NCBI GenBank assembly: GCA_946122785.1
Contig: CAMGYJ010000009.1
Coordinates: forward strand, 12,926,937-12,990,936
DNA: 64,000 nt
Reading direction: 5' to 3'
Source of the DNA: Linum tenue
Lineage: Eukaryota; Streptophyta; Magnoliopsida; Malpighiales; Linaceae
Shown here: positions 10,158-21,529 of the stretch, piece by piece
Layout of the letters: the number at the start of each line of letters is the position of its first letter
Position numbering within the stretch: the first letter of the stretch is position 1
The notes under the pieces: generated by a model
The model's database searches: none
What the model saw: only the letters and a program-made list of their open reading frames with translations
What the model was told of the DNA's origin: nothing
Translations under genes and position numbers: made by a program

Positions 10158-11446
10158 TGATAAATCGATATTTGCACATGTTTTTCCCACTATTCTAGAA
10201 TCGTTTGAGAGTCAATTCTCGTGTTATAAGCCCATTTCACGCTAGGTTGTGCTTTTAAATCATGTTTCAGGACTTGGAGCAGAAAGGGAGGCTTGGAAGC
10301 GAGTGTTGGGTCGAGAACGGAGAGTTGGCGACAAGGAGGAGCTGGAAGGCAAAATACCCGATCAGGTCGATTAAATACCCGACCGGTTAAATGTGGTCGA
10401 AGGCCTGATATTTCAACCCGGAGGATCAGACGACCCCCGATCGAGAGCCCTAAATAGCCGGCCAGGTATTTTCACCCAAGGTCGGGTATTTCCTCCTGCT
10501 GATGCGCGTCGTTTTGCTAATACCAGGCCGGTTCCCTTAATAACCGACCGGGTATTTGGATCGGGTTTCGGGAGCTGGGGTTGTTACAAGCAGATTTCGG
10601 GTTTTTGATTTATAATCCAAGTTTTAAAGGAAGAAACAGAGTTTTGGAGCTCGATTGAAGCCTGGAGAAATGCCGATTGACAACCAGAAGCTGAATTTCA
10701 TCCTCCACAAAATGATTTCTACATCTGAAGCTTATTTCTCTTCTCTCTCTATGGAGTAAACTCTCTCTCTCACCCTGGGTATGAAGAACCCTAGATTTGT
10801 ATGTTAGGTTTGGTTGTGTGAACCCAAGTACATGATATTTTGATATTGATTATATTCGATTGAGGTATGATTTCTGAATTGCATGAATCTTGATCACATT
10901 CTTGTAGTTTCTGCTTTGACCTAGAGAGAGAATATCTATCTAGGTTGATAGAGCATCCTTGATTGAAGATGGTGAATTGACTACTTTAGTCGAGAAGTCA
11001 ATTCACTGCACTATACTAGATTTATTCCAGTAGAGGAGGTTTTGCACGTTAGGGCCTCAGTTCGTTTACTCCGGTGGAGGTTAGTCGCCCGCCGGGTATT
11101 CAGACTGGGAGGGTCTGAAGACCTTTAGTTGAGACTTCAGACTGAATAAGAACCTTCCACAGTATAACCATCATGATATCTGTACTTGGTGAATTACAAC
11201 TCGACTTAACTGCAATCTAGGGGGAACCATATCCGGGTGAGCCTTCTCTAACTCGAACATGATTGCTTTTTGCTTGTTTAGGTTAGTTATAACTTCACTA
11301 CACTTAAACAACTAGATAACAAGAATTTCACGAAGTAGTCATCACATCTAGGACTCGGGTTGACAAGTAAAGCTAAACCTGCTATACTATGCATTAGTTT
11401 GTGGTTACACTTGGCCACTCTCTAGTGTGATGGTACAAGCGAGTCA
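10158..11446 (+). mobile_element. Solo LTR of the Athila-type gypsy family (copy A)
   Basis: Begins TGATAAATCGATATTTGCAC and ends near GCGAGTCA. It shares ordered blocks with the LTR at 57569-58944: CACATGTTTTT, TTTCACGCTAGGTTGTGCTT, CTCTATGGAGTA, TATGAAGAACCCTAG, GGTTACACTTGGCCA. No internal region follows. Flanking pentamers are GTATC (10153-10157) and GTCTC (11447-11451), a 4-of-5 match, consistent with an old insertion. It lacks the GC-rich CACGGCCGTG modules present in the other copies. Confidence 0.75.
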
Positions 11447-11919
11447 GTCTCCTTTAGTCTAATTACTGTGTTCGCTCTGATAACTATTGTTTCTTATGCA
11501 TATCTTGTTGTATTTCTTTGTGAACAATTGGTAAATGTGTGTCACGCTCGACTGAGTACGCAGGAGCAGCCGCGATGTCTCCGAGAGAAACAATCACCAT
11601 TGCGGCGACTCGAAGCGGATCAATTCATGCGCCGGTGGCGACGACGGTTACTGCTCAAAAGCAGTCTGGTAGCATTGCGTGCGGAGCAGTTGCAGTCGGA
11701 AGGTAGAGGCAGCAGTCGGAGTGGAGGTGGTGGAGGAGCTCATAAGCCTTGTTCGCCGGCACGTGTTCGACCATTTTAATTGGACGGGTATGTATGAGTA
11801 ATTTGGGTACCCATTATTCGTCTCGTACGGGTAACGGGTACCCGTTAACCCTTATGGGTTTGGGACATGGGATGGACTTGGTTGTTCAAACGGTATTGGG
11901 TACCCGTTGCCCACACCTA
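11447..11919. repeat. Right flank with GC-rich fragment and hAT-like terminus
   Basis: 11447-11560 is AT-rich and could be enolase intron sequence displaced by the solo LTR. 11565-11770 is GC-rich and coding-like but matches nothing I recognise. 11780-11919 has GGGTACCC palindromes and ends GTTGCCCACACCTA, whose complement TAGGTGTGGGCAAC resembles hAT ends. The following octamer AAAATTGG could be one half of a target duplication; the partner was not found. Confidence 0.35.
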
Positions 11920-13329
11920 AAAATTGGAGAAATTACCGTTTAGTAGTTATATTTTATAATTTGATACCTAAAGCTTATTTATTAAGAAAATAATATGTTT
12001 CAAAATACGCTTTTGTACCTTAATATTTTTATTATGATATTTTAATACCTAAACTTTTTCAAAATTTAAGTATGGGTCCAATGTTTAGATATCAATTAGA
12101 TTAATGATTCAATTGACCAATCCATTTGATCAAATTCATTTTATTCATGAATCCACCAATCCAATACATTTGCACATCTAGGGCACTAATAGTATATAAA
12201 ACAAAAAGGGGTGACCTACATGTGGGAGAAACCGACCAAGTGACCGACCCCACTAAAAAATGCAACTAGTATGTGTAAATGGAAATTATATATGGCGACG
12301 TCTATCATACACCAGACAATGTCCATAGTAAGCATCCATCTCAAAGGTCAATATAAATGCAATAATTGATTTTATAATCACAGAAAAAATAGAGCCCGCC
12401 AGCTTGCGGTGTTAGTTAACGGCATGACTGGACTGATGAAAAATGCTAAGTTGGCTATTTATTGTCCCACCAACCAACGTGGATTAACACAACAAAATAA
12501 AATTAAAATATATAAATCATAAAGCGACACAGCTGACCACCGGTCCATTTCCTCGTCTCCTCTACGTATTCCCAACTTCGTCTCTCCGTCTTCTGACCAC
12601 GACTGATGACGAGGCTTCAATCCCATCCCTGGCCATGATCTACCTCCGATAACCATCACACCTCTTTCGATCGATGCCCTGTCCACCAAGAAATCCCAAT
12701 CCCCACTCCACACTGTCATCCAAACATCCATCCACACCATCGCCTTCCTTCCCCTTCGAAGTCGTGCATGCATCCAGGCTCCAGCAGCGTAATAGACCCA
12801 CAATGATCATTTCGCAACGAAACCCAAGATTTCTGGTAATGATGAAGGCACCGAAGAAGCCTAGGAAACCCAAGGAAGCTTTTCCTGGAAAACCCTAATC
12901 CCACTGTAGAAGCTCGATTTTTGGTCTCTTCGTTTGTCGCGACTAGTGAGTTCTAAGTACTCTTCAAATACTATTGTTGTGCCTTCGATTCTGAATAAAA
13001 GGTTATTATACGAGATTTTTGGGCTCCTTTTTGTCTATTTTTTGTATTGCATAGCTTGTTGTAAAGGTAGGAAAGCGGCATAGTAGATTCCAAAGGGTAC
13101 CACCGCCCCCTAGTTGTCTTCTTTTCGCGAGTTTGCCCCTGAATCTGATGGTGAGCACCTCCAACGCCTGGGTAGAATAGTCATTGCCTCCTTGCCTTGT
13201 GAAAACCCTATCATAGAATAATGGTGGATGAGTGTTGTGTTTATCTGTTTGTTAGTGAATAAAAGATTGTTTATACATCATGTTAATGACTTAATAACTG
13301 ACTTTTACCTTGATATAAGTAGTCTTGTA
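11920..13329. other. Intergenic stretch, no supported gene
   Basis: AT-rich DNA with a pyrimidine-rich patch at 12540-12900. Short open frames there (12674-12898 +, 12459-12803 -) have no domain and skewed composition. I see no RNA gene. Confidence 0.35.
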
Positions 13330-13600
13330 TCTCTTCAGAATGTTGATTCTTGGGATGAACTGGTAAGAGAGAATGATCCAGATCGACCGATAGATTTGCA
13401 TGCTAACTTTGCAGCAGAGGATGAGGCTGATTTTGTTGCACGAGAAGTGTTCCATGTCTATGAATTCAATGATGTAGACACGTTAGATGATGAGTACCAT
13501 GAGGCAAGGGCCAATCTACGAGCCGATGGGGAAACGAGAAGAAGGAAGATGAAGCAAGGGTTATTACAAGAAGAAGGAAGATGAAGGCAAGGGTTATTGT
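13330..13600 (+). pseudogene. Possible N-terminal linker of a Mutator-like transposase
   Basis: The frame reads WDELVRENDPDRPIDLHA, then an acidic stretch, then DDEYHEARANLRADGETRRR. Acidic linkers followed by a DDEhxxARxNLR pattern are common between the N-terminal domain and the catalytic core of mudrA-like proteins. It lies 600 bases upstream of clear transposase C-terminal remains on the same strand. No catalytic domain is seen between them. The assignment is by pattern only. Confidence 0.35.
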
Positions 13601-14094
13601 CACGAGGAGGAGGTAGACCAAAGAAGAAAGATGAAAAGTTATGTGGATTCAAAAAAAAAAAAAAATTAATGACGTTCGAATTTTGGAGCACAAAGTTATG
13701 GTCGTCCAAAGTTACTGAGGATTTTTAGCGTCCAAGTAGTACAACTTTGTCAATATGTACTTGTGCAAAATTGTTTAACAGGAGAGTTGTAGTCTGATGG
13801 TGTAGTTGTGTGCTAAATTTAGTTAACTATTTATTATCTAGGTTCGAACCACTGCAACATGCTGCTTTTTTTTATCTCTACAAAATAAAAAGATTTAATA
13901 TGGGATGATGGGGTTTAAAACCTAGAACTTCTTGCACACAGAGAAACAACTAATCCAATTGTGCCAAGACCACTTATGGGTCATATGTGGGGAAAAATAT
14001 ATATATAAAAAATCGCCGGGTGGGGGTGCAAACCGCCCCGCCCCGGCCTCATGCGGTCAGTAAAACAGCCCCCTACTCGTACGATTTTCGTCGA

Positions 14095-14180
14095 AAACCG
14101 CACCCCACCCAACGGTTTTTTAGAAAGGGTGATATTTTTGGAATTATTTTTCTTTTTAGTGGTACTTCTGGAAAAAAATC
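14095..14180 (-). repeat. Solitary MULE-type terminal inverted repeat
   Basis: Read on the minus strand the segment starts GGATTTTTTTCCAGAAGTACC and continues AATTCCAAAAATATCACCC. This matches the terminal repeats of the element at 50027-54609. No partner repeat is seen to the left, and transposase remains begin at once on its right. It may be an end left after deletion or the end of a truncated element. Confidence 0.5.
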
Positions 14181-14184
14181 CGGG

Positions 14185-15225
14185 ATTAGGGGTTACATGA
14201 TGGATAGGGTTGTAATTAAGAACAAAATATTAGGGGAAACGTTCGATTTGTTATGCCCGATAATTAGGAAAAGGATCGAGAAAGAGAAGGCTCTCGCTCG
14301 GTTGTGCACCTCAATGCTAACCTTAGATGATAAGTGTGAGGTAAGGATGGGGGATTCAGAGTACATAGTGGACCTCCATACTAGGACCTACACTTGTGGG
14401 TACTGGGCTTTGAGTCGTTTGTTGTCTTGTCATGCTGTTTCGGCAATTACACACTTGAGGAAGAAGGTTGATGACTACGTCCATCCTTCATACCATTCCC
14501 ATGTGGTGGTAAATGCATACAAGGTGAGCATCCCTTGTTTGGATTGAAGATAGGCATGTCCTGAGGCCTCGGGTTGTCCAGTACTGCCTCCCAAGAAAGA
14601 AGAATGTCTAGAAGGCCAAAATAGAATAGAAGGAAGGCTGCTCAAGAGTTTGAGATTTGACCTCAAGCTAACAAAATTGGCGAGGAAGTGTCGAGAAGGG
14701 TACTGTAATCATTGCATTAAAGTGGTGGAGAGGGTCATAAAGTTGTAAATCATTCACTACTGACGAGGCACCGGTGAGGCTTCCTTTAATAATTTCTTTT
14801 TTTATCTATTTCATTGCAACATGTTACAAATTCTAATAAGTACTGCCACTTACTTGTATTGACTGAGCAACACCTTCAGACCTAGAGGAAAGCATGCTAC
14901 TCAACAATCTATAGCAAACACTAGAAAGAGGCCAATGGTTGATCATTGCTCAAAGTGTGGTGGGAATACACACAATGCAAGAACTTGTCCTCTTAATCAA
15001 GGCCCAAGGGGCTGAAATACATATAAGGTTGGCTGTGTATGAGTCGATTTATGTTAGGGTTTTTTTAAATGTGGTTATGATATCTTTGTTGATATTGTGT
15101 AGGATGTTAGGCTAAATGTTGGTGATCAAAGGACTATTGAAGGGGAGTTGCGAGCTGCAACAACTGGAGTAGGAGTCTATGTAGACGAGATGTCTGAAAA
15201 CCAATATGTTAGGGTAAGTATGTTG
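14185..15225 (+). pseudogene. Mutator-like transposase remnant (C-terminal third)
   Basis: The first frame (to 14547) holds IRKRIEKEKALARL and a SWIM-type zinc finger: YIVDLHTRTYTCGYWALSRL followed by SCHAVSAI, giving the spaced Cys...Cys-His ligands after the conserved 'VDL...TCxxW' block. Further along, with frameshifts and stops, come a PRGKHATQQ linker, a CCHC knuckle (CSKCGGNTHNARTC, 14947-14988) and GVGVYVDEMSENQYV (15171-15215), the usual end of mudrA-like proteins. The DDE catalytic core is absent. This is a dead transposon relic. Confidence 0.75.
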
Positions 15226-15495
15226 ATAACCACGTAATTTCTTGATTTTATATGAGGTTCATTTCATGTTGTGATGTATATGTTGCCAATCACACCATTG
15301 CTTTATTCCAACTTAATGGAGGAGGGGGCATCCCGTAGGTGGCACTTAACCAACAGTTGTGGATGTTCAGAGAAGTCAGCCCCCACCCACGTACGCAACC
15401 TTAGACGTGACTGACCATGATTCGATTTATTTTTTTTATCAACCCCCATTTAATAATCTCATAGATGATTGTTTGGAAGTCGACTCATGCAATGT

Positions 15496-15756
15496 ATTGG
15501 GTTACTATGTTAGGACGTCTTGTAATCAACAACTTTTATTTGTTAGGATGTGTATCTAATCGACTACTTTTATATTTGTTAGGTTTTCTAGCTTTTGTTG
15601 TTTAAGGAACAACTACTACCATGTAATTGGGTTACTATGTTAGGACGTCTTGTAATCAACAACTTTTATTTGTTAGGATGTGTATCTAATCGACTACTTT
15701 TATATTTGTTAGGTTTTCTAGCTTTTGTTGTTTAAGGAACAACTACTACCATGTAA
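15496..15756. repeat. Perfect 130-bp tandem duplication
   Basis: Two adjacent copies starting TTGGGTTACTATGTTAGGAC and ending CTACTACCATGTAA are identical by eye at an offset of 130 bases. There are only two copies, so this looks like a recent local duplication rather than a satellite. Confidence 0.9.
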
Positions 15757-16299
15757 TGAACAACTAGTTGGCTTCCTTTGGATGTCAAGCTTTTGAATGT
15801 TCATTGTGTGTTTTAGGACCAAGTTATTTCAGGATCTTCAATTATGAATTTTTTGTACAAACAACAGCATTACACTAAAGTAGTTCTTGCAACTACGTCA
15901 ATTCATAATTTCTAGTACAAATCAAGATTCTTACACAAAATGTGTTATTGAAACAACTACTTCTACATAGCAAATTGGTGCCCCCACAAAACAATAAGAA
16001 AGAAGGAATTCAATACAATAAAAAAGGTTAACATAAATCAAATTACATGGACATAACATTCACTCTCCTTCCTTAGGCTAACATAGTTTCATGAGCTTTC
16101 ATCCACACCATAATCTCTTAAGCTAATCTATTTTTCTACTTCTTTATCCTCTCTGTCTTACACTCAGCAAGGAACAAACTCTCCTTCCAACTGTAATATT
16201 ACGCTCTCAATATCAGTGTTTCGGTCCTCCCTTTCATCATCAATCATCTCCACCCACCTAAAAAATGATTGTTCTTTTTTTTCATTATGCACCATGACT
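15757..16299. other. Gene-free stretch
   Basis: AT-rich DNA. CAACTAC words recur. No open frame of note and no terminal repeats were found. Confidence 0.3.
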
Positions 16300-16359
16300 A
16301 CCATCTAGTTAACAAACAAACACTGAAAGAGTGGCAATGGACTTGAGAAACAATATCTC

Positions 16360-16500
16360 GCTTACCTTCCAAAATGGACATCTATAGAATTGCCTGCCTG
16401 GGTTCGTCTTAGTACCAGACATTTTAACCAGGGGGTAACCTTGTGATTGCAAATGATACTTGTCGCAGATGAAGAAACCCACTGCGACATCATGATCCAA
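16360..16500 (-). pseudogene. GRF-type zinc finger fragment
   Basis: The minus-strand frame contains CDKYHLQSQGYPLVKMSGTK followed by TNPGRQFYRCPFWK. The 'TxxNPGRxFYxCP' core is the hallmark of plant GRF zinc fingers, which often occur in short proteins carried by transposons. The usual first CxC ligand pair is degraded (CDKY). The frame is about 65 codons and runs out at a possible splice donor. Probably a relic; neighbouring Mutator-like sequence suggests it travelled with that element. Confidence 0.5.
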
Positions 16501-16849
16501 GCTCAAATCCCTTTGTGTCGCTAGAAATCAAGAAAGCTTAAAGGAAATTGGAATGCTGGAGAGACCACCAGGGATGCGGTGAGGAACACCGGTGACGAGA
16601 AGCCTTTAATTGGAGACATGCAGCAACGTGCTCTCTAGCGCCGCCGATTTTAATGGGTCTCTCGAAACCCTAAATCGAGTTTGGGAAAATAGGGCAAAGG
16701 AAGCACGATGGTTGGCGAGTATAAGAAGGAAGAATAAAAAATTTAAATTTCTTTTAAATTAACTGATCGGCATCGACGTGTAAAGTTATGTTAAATTGCA
16801 GCTTACGTGGGTGATGAGTTGGATTCTAGTCAGCGTTTCATCACAAAAT

Positions 16850-16996
16850 TTGACGGCATCCCAAATGTCATTATAGTTTCAAATGGAAATGGCTAGATTT
16901 GTCACACTACCTTCCATTTTTTGGGCTATTTGTGTTTTTTGAAAGTTGCGGCTATATTTTATCACAAAGTCCGCAATTATGGCTATACATGTGCAT
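16850..16996 (-). repeat. Solitary terminal repeat related to the 30.5-kb MULE
   Basis: Read on the minus strand: GGAAAAATGCACATGTATAG, then AAATATAGCCGCAACTTTC and CTAGCCATTTCCATTTGAAA. The order and spacing of the TATAGCC words match the ends of the element at 30499-31948. Only one end is visible. It may be the right end of the decayed MULE whose transposase lies at 14185-15225. Confidence 0.45.
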
Positions 16997-17269
16997 TTTT
17001 CCTAATTTTACTATCTTAATAATTATTTTATTAAATTATTTTTATTATTATGATATAAAGGTTTTCATTTTATTATTTTGTGATAATCTTTAATAAATTA
17101 TACAATTTATTTAATAATAATATAATTAACTTACTTGTCTTCATATTTGCACATCCTACTTTTTCATTCCAAATAAGACAATATTCCCACTAACACCCCC
17201 ATCAATTTATAACCCCTTAAAATTTCGCCCTCAACTTGCACTTCCCTCGAATTAGCATACACTAGTTTC

Positions 17270-18300
17270 CAAACATAGTGTAATGCTACAACTTTAACTT
17301 GTACCTACACCTTTTAAACAAAATTTTTTATGGTATAACCTAAACTTGTCCCTTAAAAATTATGGTATAACATAAACTTGTATCTATATATTTAGTCAAA
17401 CATCTTTATGGTACAAACCACTTGTACCCTATGGTACAACTTAACTTGTACCTACAAATTTAATCAAATTTTTTTATGGCACAAAATGAAGTTGTACCTG
17501 TACCATATGATACAACTTTAACATGTACCTACCAATGTTCTCAAAATCTAGTTTTAAAACTTAAGAGCTTACATTTTTACACTTCTAGGTTACCAAAACG
17601 CTTCTAGGTAGAATCACGTTTTTCACTTACAAATGTAGTCAAGCTTTGGCATTTAAAGCTTAAAACTTGGGTTTTTACGCTTCTAAGTCACTAATATGCT
17701 TATACATAGAATCACGATTTTGACTACATTGGTACCTATATGTGATAATTTATTTACGGCACAACCTAAAGTTGTACATGTACTATGGTACAACTTTAAC
17801 TTGTACCAACACATTCTGTCTTAATTTTTTTTAAGGTACAACATAAACTTGTACTCTATGGTACAATGTTAACTTGTACCTACACCTTTCGTCAAATTCT
17901 CTTATGGTACAACCTAAACTTATACATGTACCCTATGACACAACTTTAACTTGTATCTACACCTTTTGTAAAATTATATTATGGTCAAACATAAACTTGT
18001 ACCTTAACCTAATGGTACAACTTGAACTTGTACCTACACTTTTCGAACAAAGTCTTCATGGTACAACCTAAATGTGTACATGTACTTTATGGTACAACTT
18101 TAACTTGTGCAGTTGTATCTACACCTTTCGGAAAAAAAAAATATGGTACAATCTAAACTTGTACCTTTACCTCAATGTACAAATTTAACTTGTACCTACA
18201 CATTTCGTCAAATCCCTTTATGGTACAAACTTAACTTGTACCTGAGAGTAATGGTGGAAACTCAACTTGTATTTATGCGTTTTCATCATTTATCTATGTA
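17270..18300. repeat. Degenerate tandem array, 77-bp period
   Basis: The unit reads ATGGTACAACCTAAACTTGT, then TATGGTACAACTTTAACTTG, TACCTACACCTTTCGTCAAA. Unit starts at 17904, 17981, 18058, 18143 and 18220 give spacings of 77, 77, 85 and 77; the 85 has a short extra CAGTTGTATC-like insert. Older, more diverged units extend left to about 17270. Within a unit the GGTACAAC word occurs twice, so it is built from two half-units. No coding capacity. Confidence 0.8.
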
Positions 18301-18900
18301 TGTGGATAAACACCGTTAATCTTCATGTAATTGATGTATGACACATCGTATTTTGGACGAGTTCATGAAAAAATCACATATATATGCACATAACAGGCCA
18401 CTCTATTATAGAGGAGAATATGAGATTGCCTCCATGAAGTTGCCAATCTCACACCCACCAGATGTGGCCGTGCAATGGGAAGGCTAGTAACTATATGGTT
18501 TTGCTACTTACAAAGCAACTAATTTCTACTGCAACCCTAATCCCAACCATGGAGGATGAAGGTTTCATCCTTCTGCTCATAATCCAATTCAAAGACTAAT
18601 TCAATAACAATATCATAATGATAACATTGGCCTAATTAATGGCAGCCTGTTCAACAACAATCTAGTTGTCTAATTAATGGCAAGCTGGCAAGTTTATCTG
18701 GATGCAATCCAAACTAGTGCATCATCATATTCCAATTCAAAAATATGCACACAATGTCATGTAGTTGTGCAATAAGTGTCCATACAAATTTCAAAAACTG
18801 GTAAACAACATGCTATAACATGTACCACAAACATTAATATAACCACAAACACTAATACACATAGCGAAGTATTAAGCGTTGCTGGGAAAAAGCTTTTCCT
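18301..18900. other. Gene-free stretch
   Basis: AT-rich DNA between the tandem array and a decayed copia element. I see no gene or terminal repeat; the left edge of the copia LTR may lie in its last part. Confidence 0.3.
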
Positions 18901-18949
18901 TTCTACAATGACGAAACAAAACTATTACTTGCCATATTGCTAATATATG

Positions 18950-19589
18950 ATTATATGTAAGAATCTCCCAAAATCAAAGAGAGATCAAGAAGACTGATGC
19001 ATCAAAAAGAAGTATAAATAGAAGGAAACAACAAGACAAGTCTTACAAAATGTGGTAGAGAAATCCTACACAAAGCAAGAGTAAACACTCTGTGATTAGA
19101 AATACGTGTAAGAAGTGATAGTTGTTCACTATCTATATTGCTTGAGTGTTTGTGAGGTAGTGTAGTTTCTCTTTTTAGCGTGAGTGCTTGTGAGGAATAG
19201 AGAAAGGGATATATTGCTCTATTCTTGTCAAGGGTTTGAGTTTCACCCAAAGGACTCAACTTGGAGTTAGATCGAAATAAGATAAAACCTAGACACTAGG
19301 TCTAAAAGGGTGAGACACATTTGAGTTGAGACGTAAGCAATAGACTGAAATCGGCTAACAAAAATTATGTATACGTTTTCCTCTTCTTACTCTCCTCTAT
19401 CTTGTGTTTGCTTCTCAAAAGGTTCATGACCTTTTTGGTCTAAGGTTGAAGAGACCAGATAAGGGCTAATGCCCATCTCGTTAAACTCTTGGGCTTTAAC
19501 AACGGGTCAAGCCCAACCCACAAGTCCAGACGATCGATCCATAACTAATCGTATTTATAAGATAATTTGTGTGCTACATGTGTTCTACA
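18950..19589 (+). repeat. LTR of a decayed copia element (left edge uncertain)
   Basis: The right edge is supported by a CA at 19588-19589 followed two bases later by TGGTATTAGACC (19592-19603), a mutated initiator-Met-tRNA primer binding site (usual TGGTATCAGAGC). A TATAAATA at 19013-19020 could be the LTR promoter. The left border was not located, and no second LTR is seen. Confidence 0.45.
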
Positions 19590-19750
19590 ATTGGTATTAG
19601 ACCAGGTCTCTCATGAGGAGTAAGATCTAGGGAAGGAAGCTATAAGTTCATCAACTAGAATGGTGAATCATCTGCCTCCAATCACGTAATCTAAAAGATA
19701 GTCTGCAACACGACCACCAAAACTCGATGGCAATAGCTATGCATTTTTGG

Positions 19751-20427
19751 TAGGGGGTGGACAATGGGCGGGTTGGGTGGGTTTTGATCTCAAATTGACA
19801 CACCTTCTTATTAGCGAGTTTGTGTAATTGTCACAAGCTATCTACCCACATTCTTCTGCGGGTTAGGTTGGGTTGGTGGCTGATGGGTGCGATTGGGTTG
19901 TGGGTTAACCTGGAAAAACAATTTTCCAACTGACGATTATAAAGTTGACCAACGCATATAATAAGTTTCTAACAAATTAGTAAGAGTATGTCAATTTAAA
20001 AATTCTCATTCTATCTCATGTGAATCTATGTAATATTCGCATCACAATTTTCATTACTCCAGTGTAGAGAAAACTGAATACGACTTTCATAAAATTAATA
20101 TATAGTTTATAATTTGCATCCTAATATCTAATGGGTATTACACAACACAATTACTAGTAGTAGTCCAAGCATATTCTTTATTCTCCAATCTCCACCTTTA
20201 GAAGTAGATGGTAAGTTTGTAGTGCAGCTAGGTAATATGATGAATATTCCATAGTATAAGAATTAACATTTTGTTATTCGGGTGAACCCACGATTCACCC
20301 ACCACCCTCCCACATAAGTGCGGGTAGGAGATTTATCAATCCGCAATCCCCCACTACCTATGATTAGGGTTGTTTATGGGTGGATCAATAGCAACCCACG
20401 AGTTAATCACCCACGTGCCCACCCCTA
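19751..20427. mobile_element. Non-autonomous hAT element in copia gag
   Basis: Left end TAGGGGGTGGACAATGGGCG, right end GTGCCCACCCCTA. Flanking octamers ATTTTTGG (19743-19750) and CCTTTTGG (20428-20435) match at 6 of 8. The subterminal DNA is rich in GGGT/ACCC words and the interior is AT-rich without coding capacity. Length 677 bp. Confidence 0.75.
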
Positions 20428-20869
20428 CCTTTTGGAAAGGTTGAATGAAAGATTTTCTACAAGCCTATGGCATGAAGGTCTGGATCAATATCAAAAGAGG
20501 ACATGAGCAAGTTGAGAATGATATCGGAAGTTGTATGAAAAAGATTTGTAAGTTTACAAATCAATGCCAAAGCTAAACATATCCTTAAATGTGGCCTTGG
20601 AAGAGAAGGATATGTCAAGTAGAAATGTGAAAACCGCAAAGGAGATATGAGACACCTTGGAGACTACATATGAAGGTATGTCTCAAGTTAAAGACACTAG
20701 GATTATAATGTTAGTTAGGAAAGTTGAATTATTTAAACTGAGCAAAAATAAAAGTATTACTAAAATGTATGAAAGGTTCACAAATATAGTAAGTGTCTTA
20801 ATTAAGTATACACTAATGTAAACTTAGTTAGTAACATTTTAAAATTTACCAAGGTCTTGGAGACCAAAG

Positions 20870-21312
20870 TAGGGATGACAATGGGTCGGATCGGGGGCGG
20901 ATAGTGCATATTTGTTACCCTACCAAAAATAGTTCGGATTTTACCCATACCCACATAAGAAACGGGTAGAAAACTAAAACCATGCCCACACCTGTTAGGA
21001 TTTCAGATATCCACGGTTATCTATGGATAGTAATTTCTCTTTATAACTCCAACTAATATTATATTTTTATGCTAAATAAAAAATATGTTAAAGAAAAATA
21101 ATGATTATTTCTAGACAAAATACATATGAATATGTATAATCGGGCGGGTTCGGGTTGGATAGTAAGAAAACCATGCCCACCCATTACCCGCCATATTCTG
21201 GTTCGGGTTTTACACGTACCCACTAAAAGTTCTTCGGGTTCGAGTTTTACCCTACCCAATTAGGTCGGATTCGGTTGGATATCCACGGTTACGGATATTT
21301 TTGCCATCCCTA
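20870..21312. mobile_element. Non-autonomous hAT element in copia gag
   Basis: Left end TAGGGATGACAATGGGTCGG, right end TTTTTGCCATCCCTA, so the terminal repeat is TAGGGATGRCAA. Flanking octamers GACCAAAG (20862-20869) and GACCAAAT (21313-21320) match at 7 of 8. Length 443 bp, no coding capacity. Confidence 0.85.
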
Positions 21313-21529
21313 GACCAAATAACATCCATAGAAGAATCAAAAGTTCTTGCTAAGTTTGCGGTAAGTGAGCTGATAGGCTCATTAACTGCTCATGAAAATG
21401 TGTTGAGTAGTGAAGATAATGATAGGCTCATTAACTGCTCATAAGAGGAAGAATCTAGCTTTCAAATCCCATTTGATGGAAGATGAAGAAGAAATAGAAG
21501 AGCAGATAACACTTACCATACATCCTAAG

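Noticed and set aside
12459..12904. Overlapping frames on both strands suggesting a small gene
   Set aside because: Four frames overlap in a C-rich patch, none with a domain or plausible codon pattern.
17270..18300. A CRISPR-like array
   Set aside because: Units are contiguous, diverged and half-repeated, with no constant repeat and variable spacer pattern; the genome is a plant.
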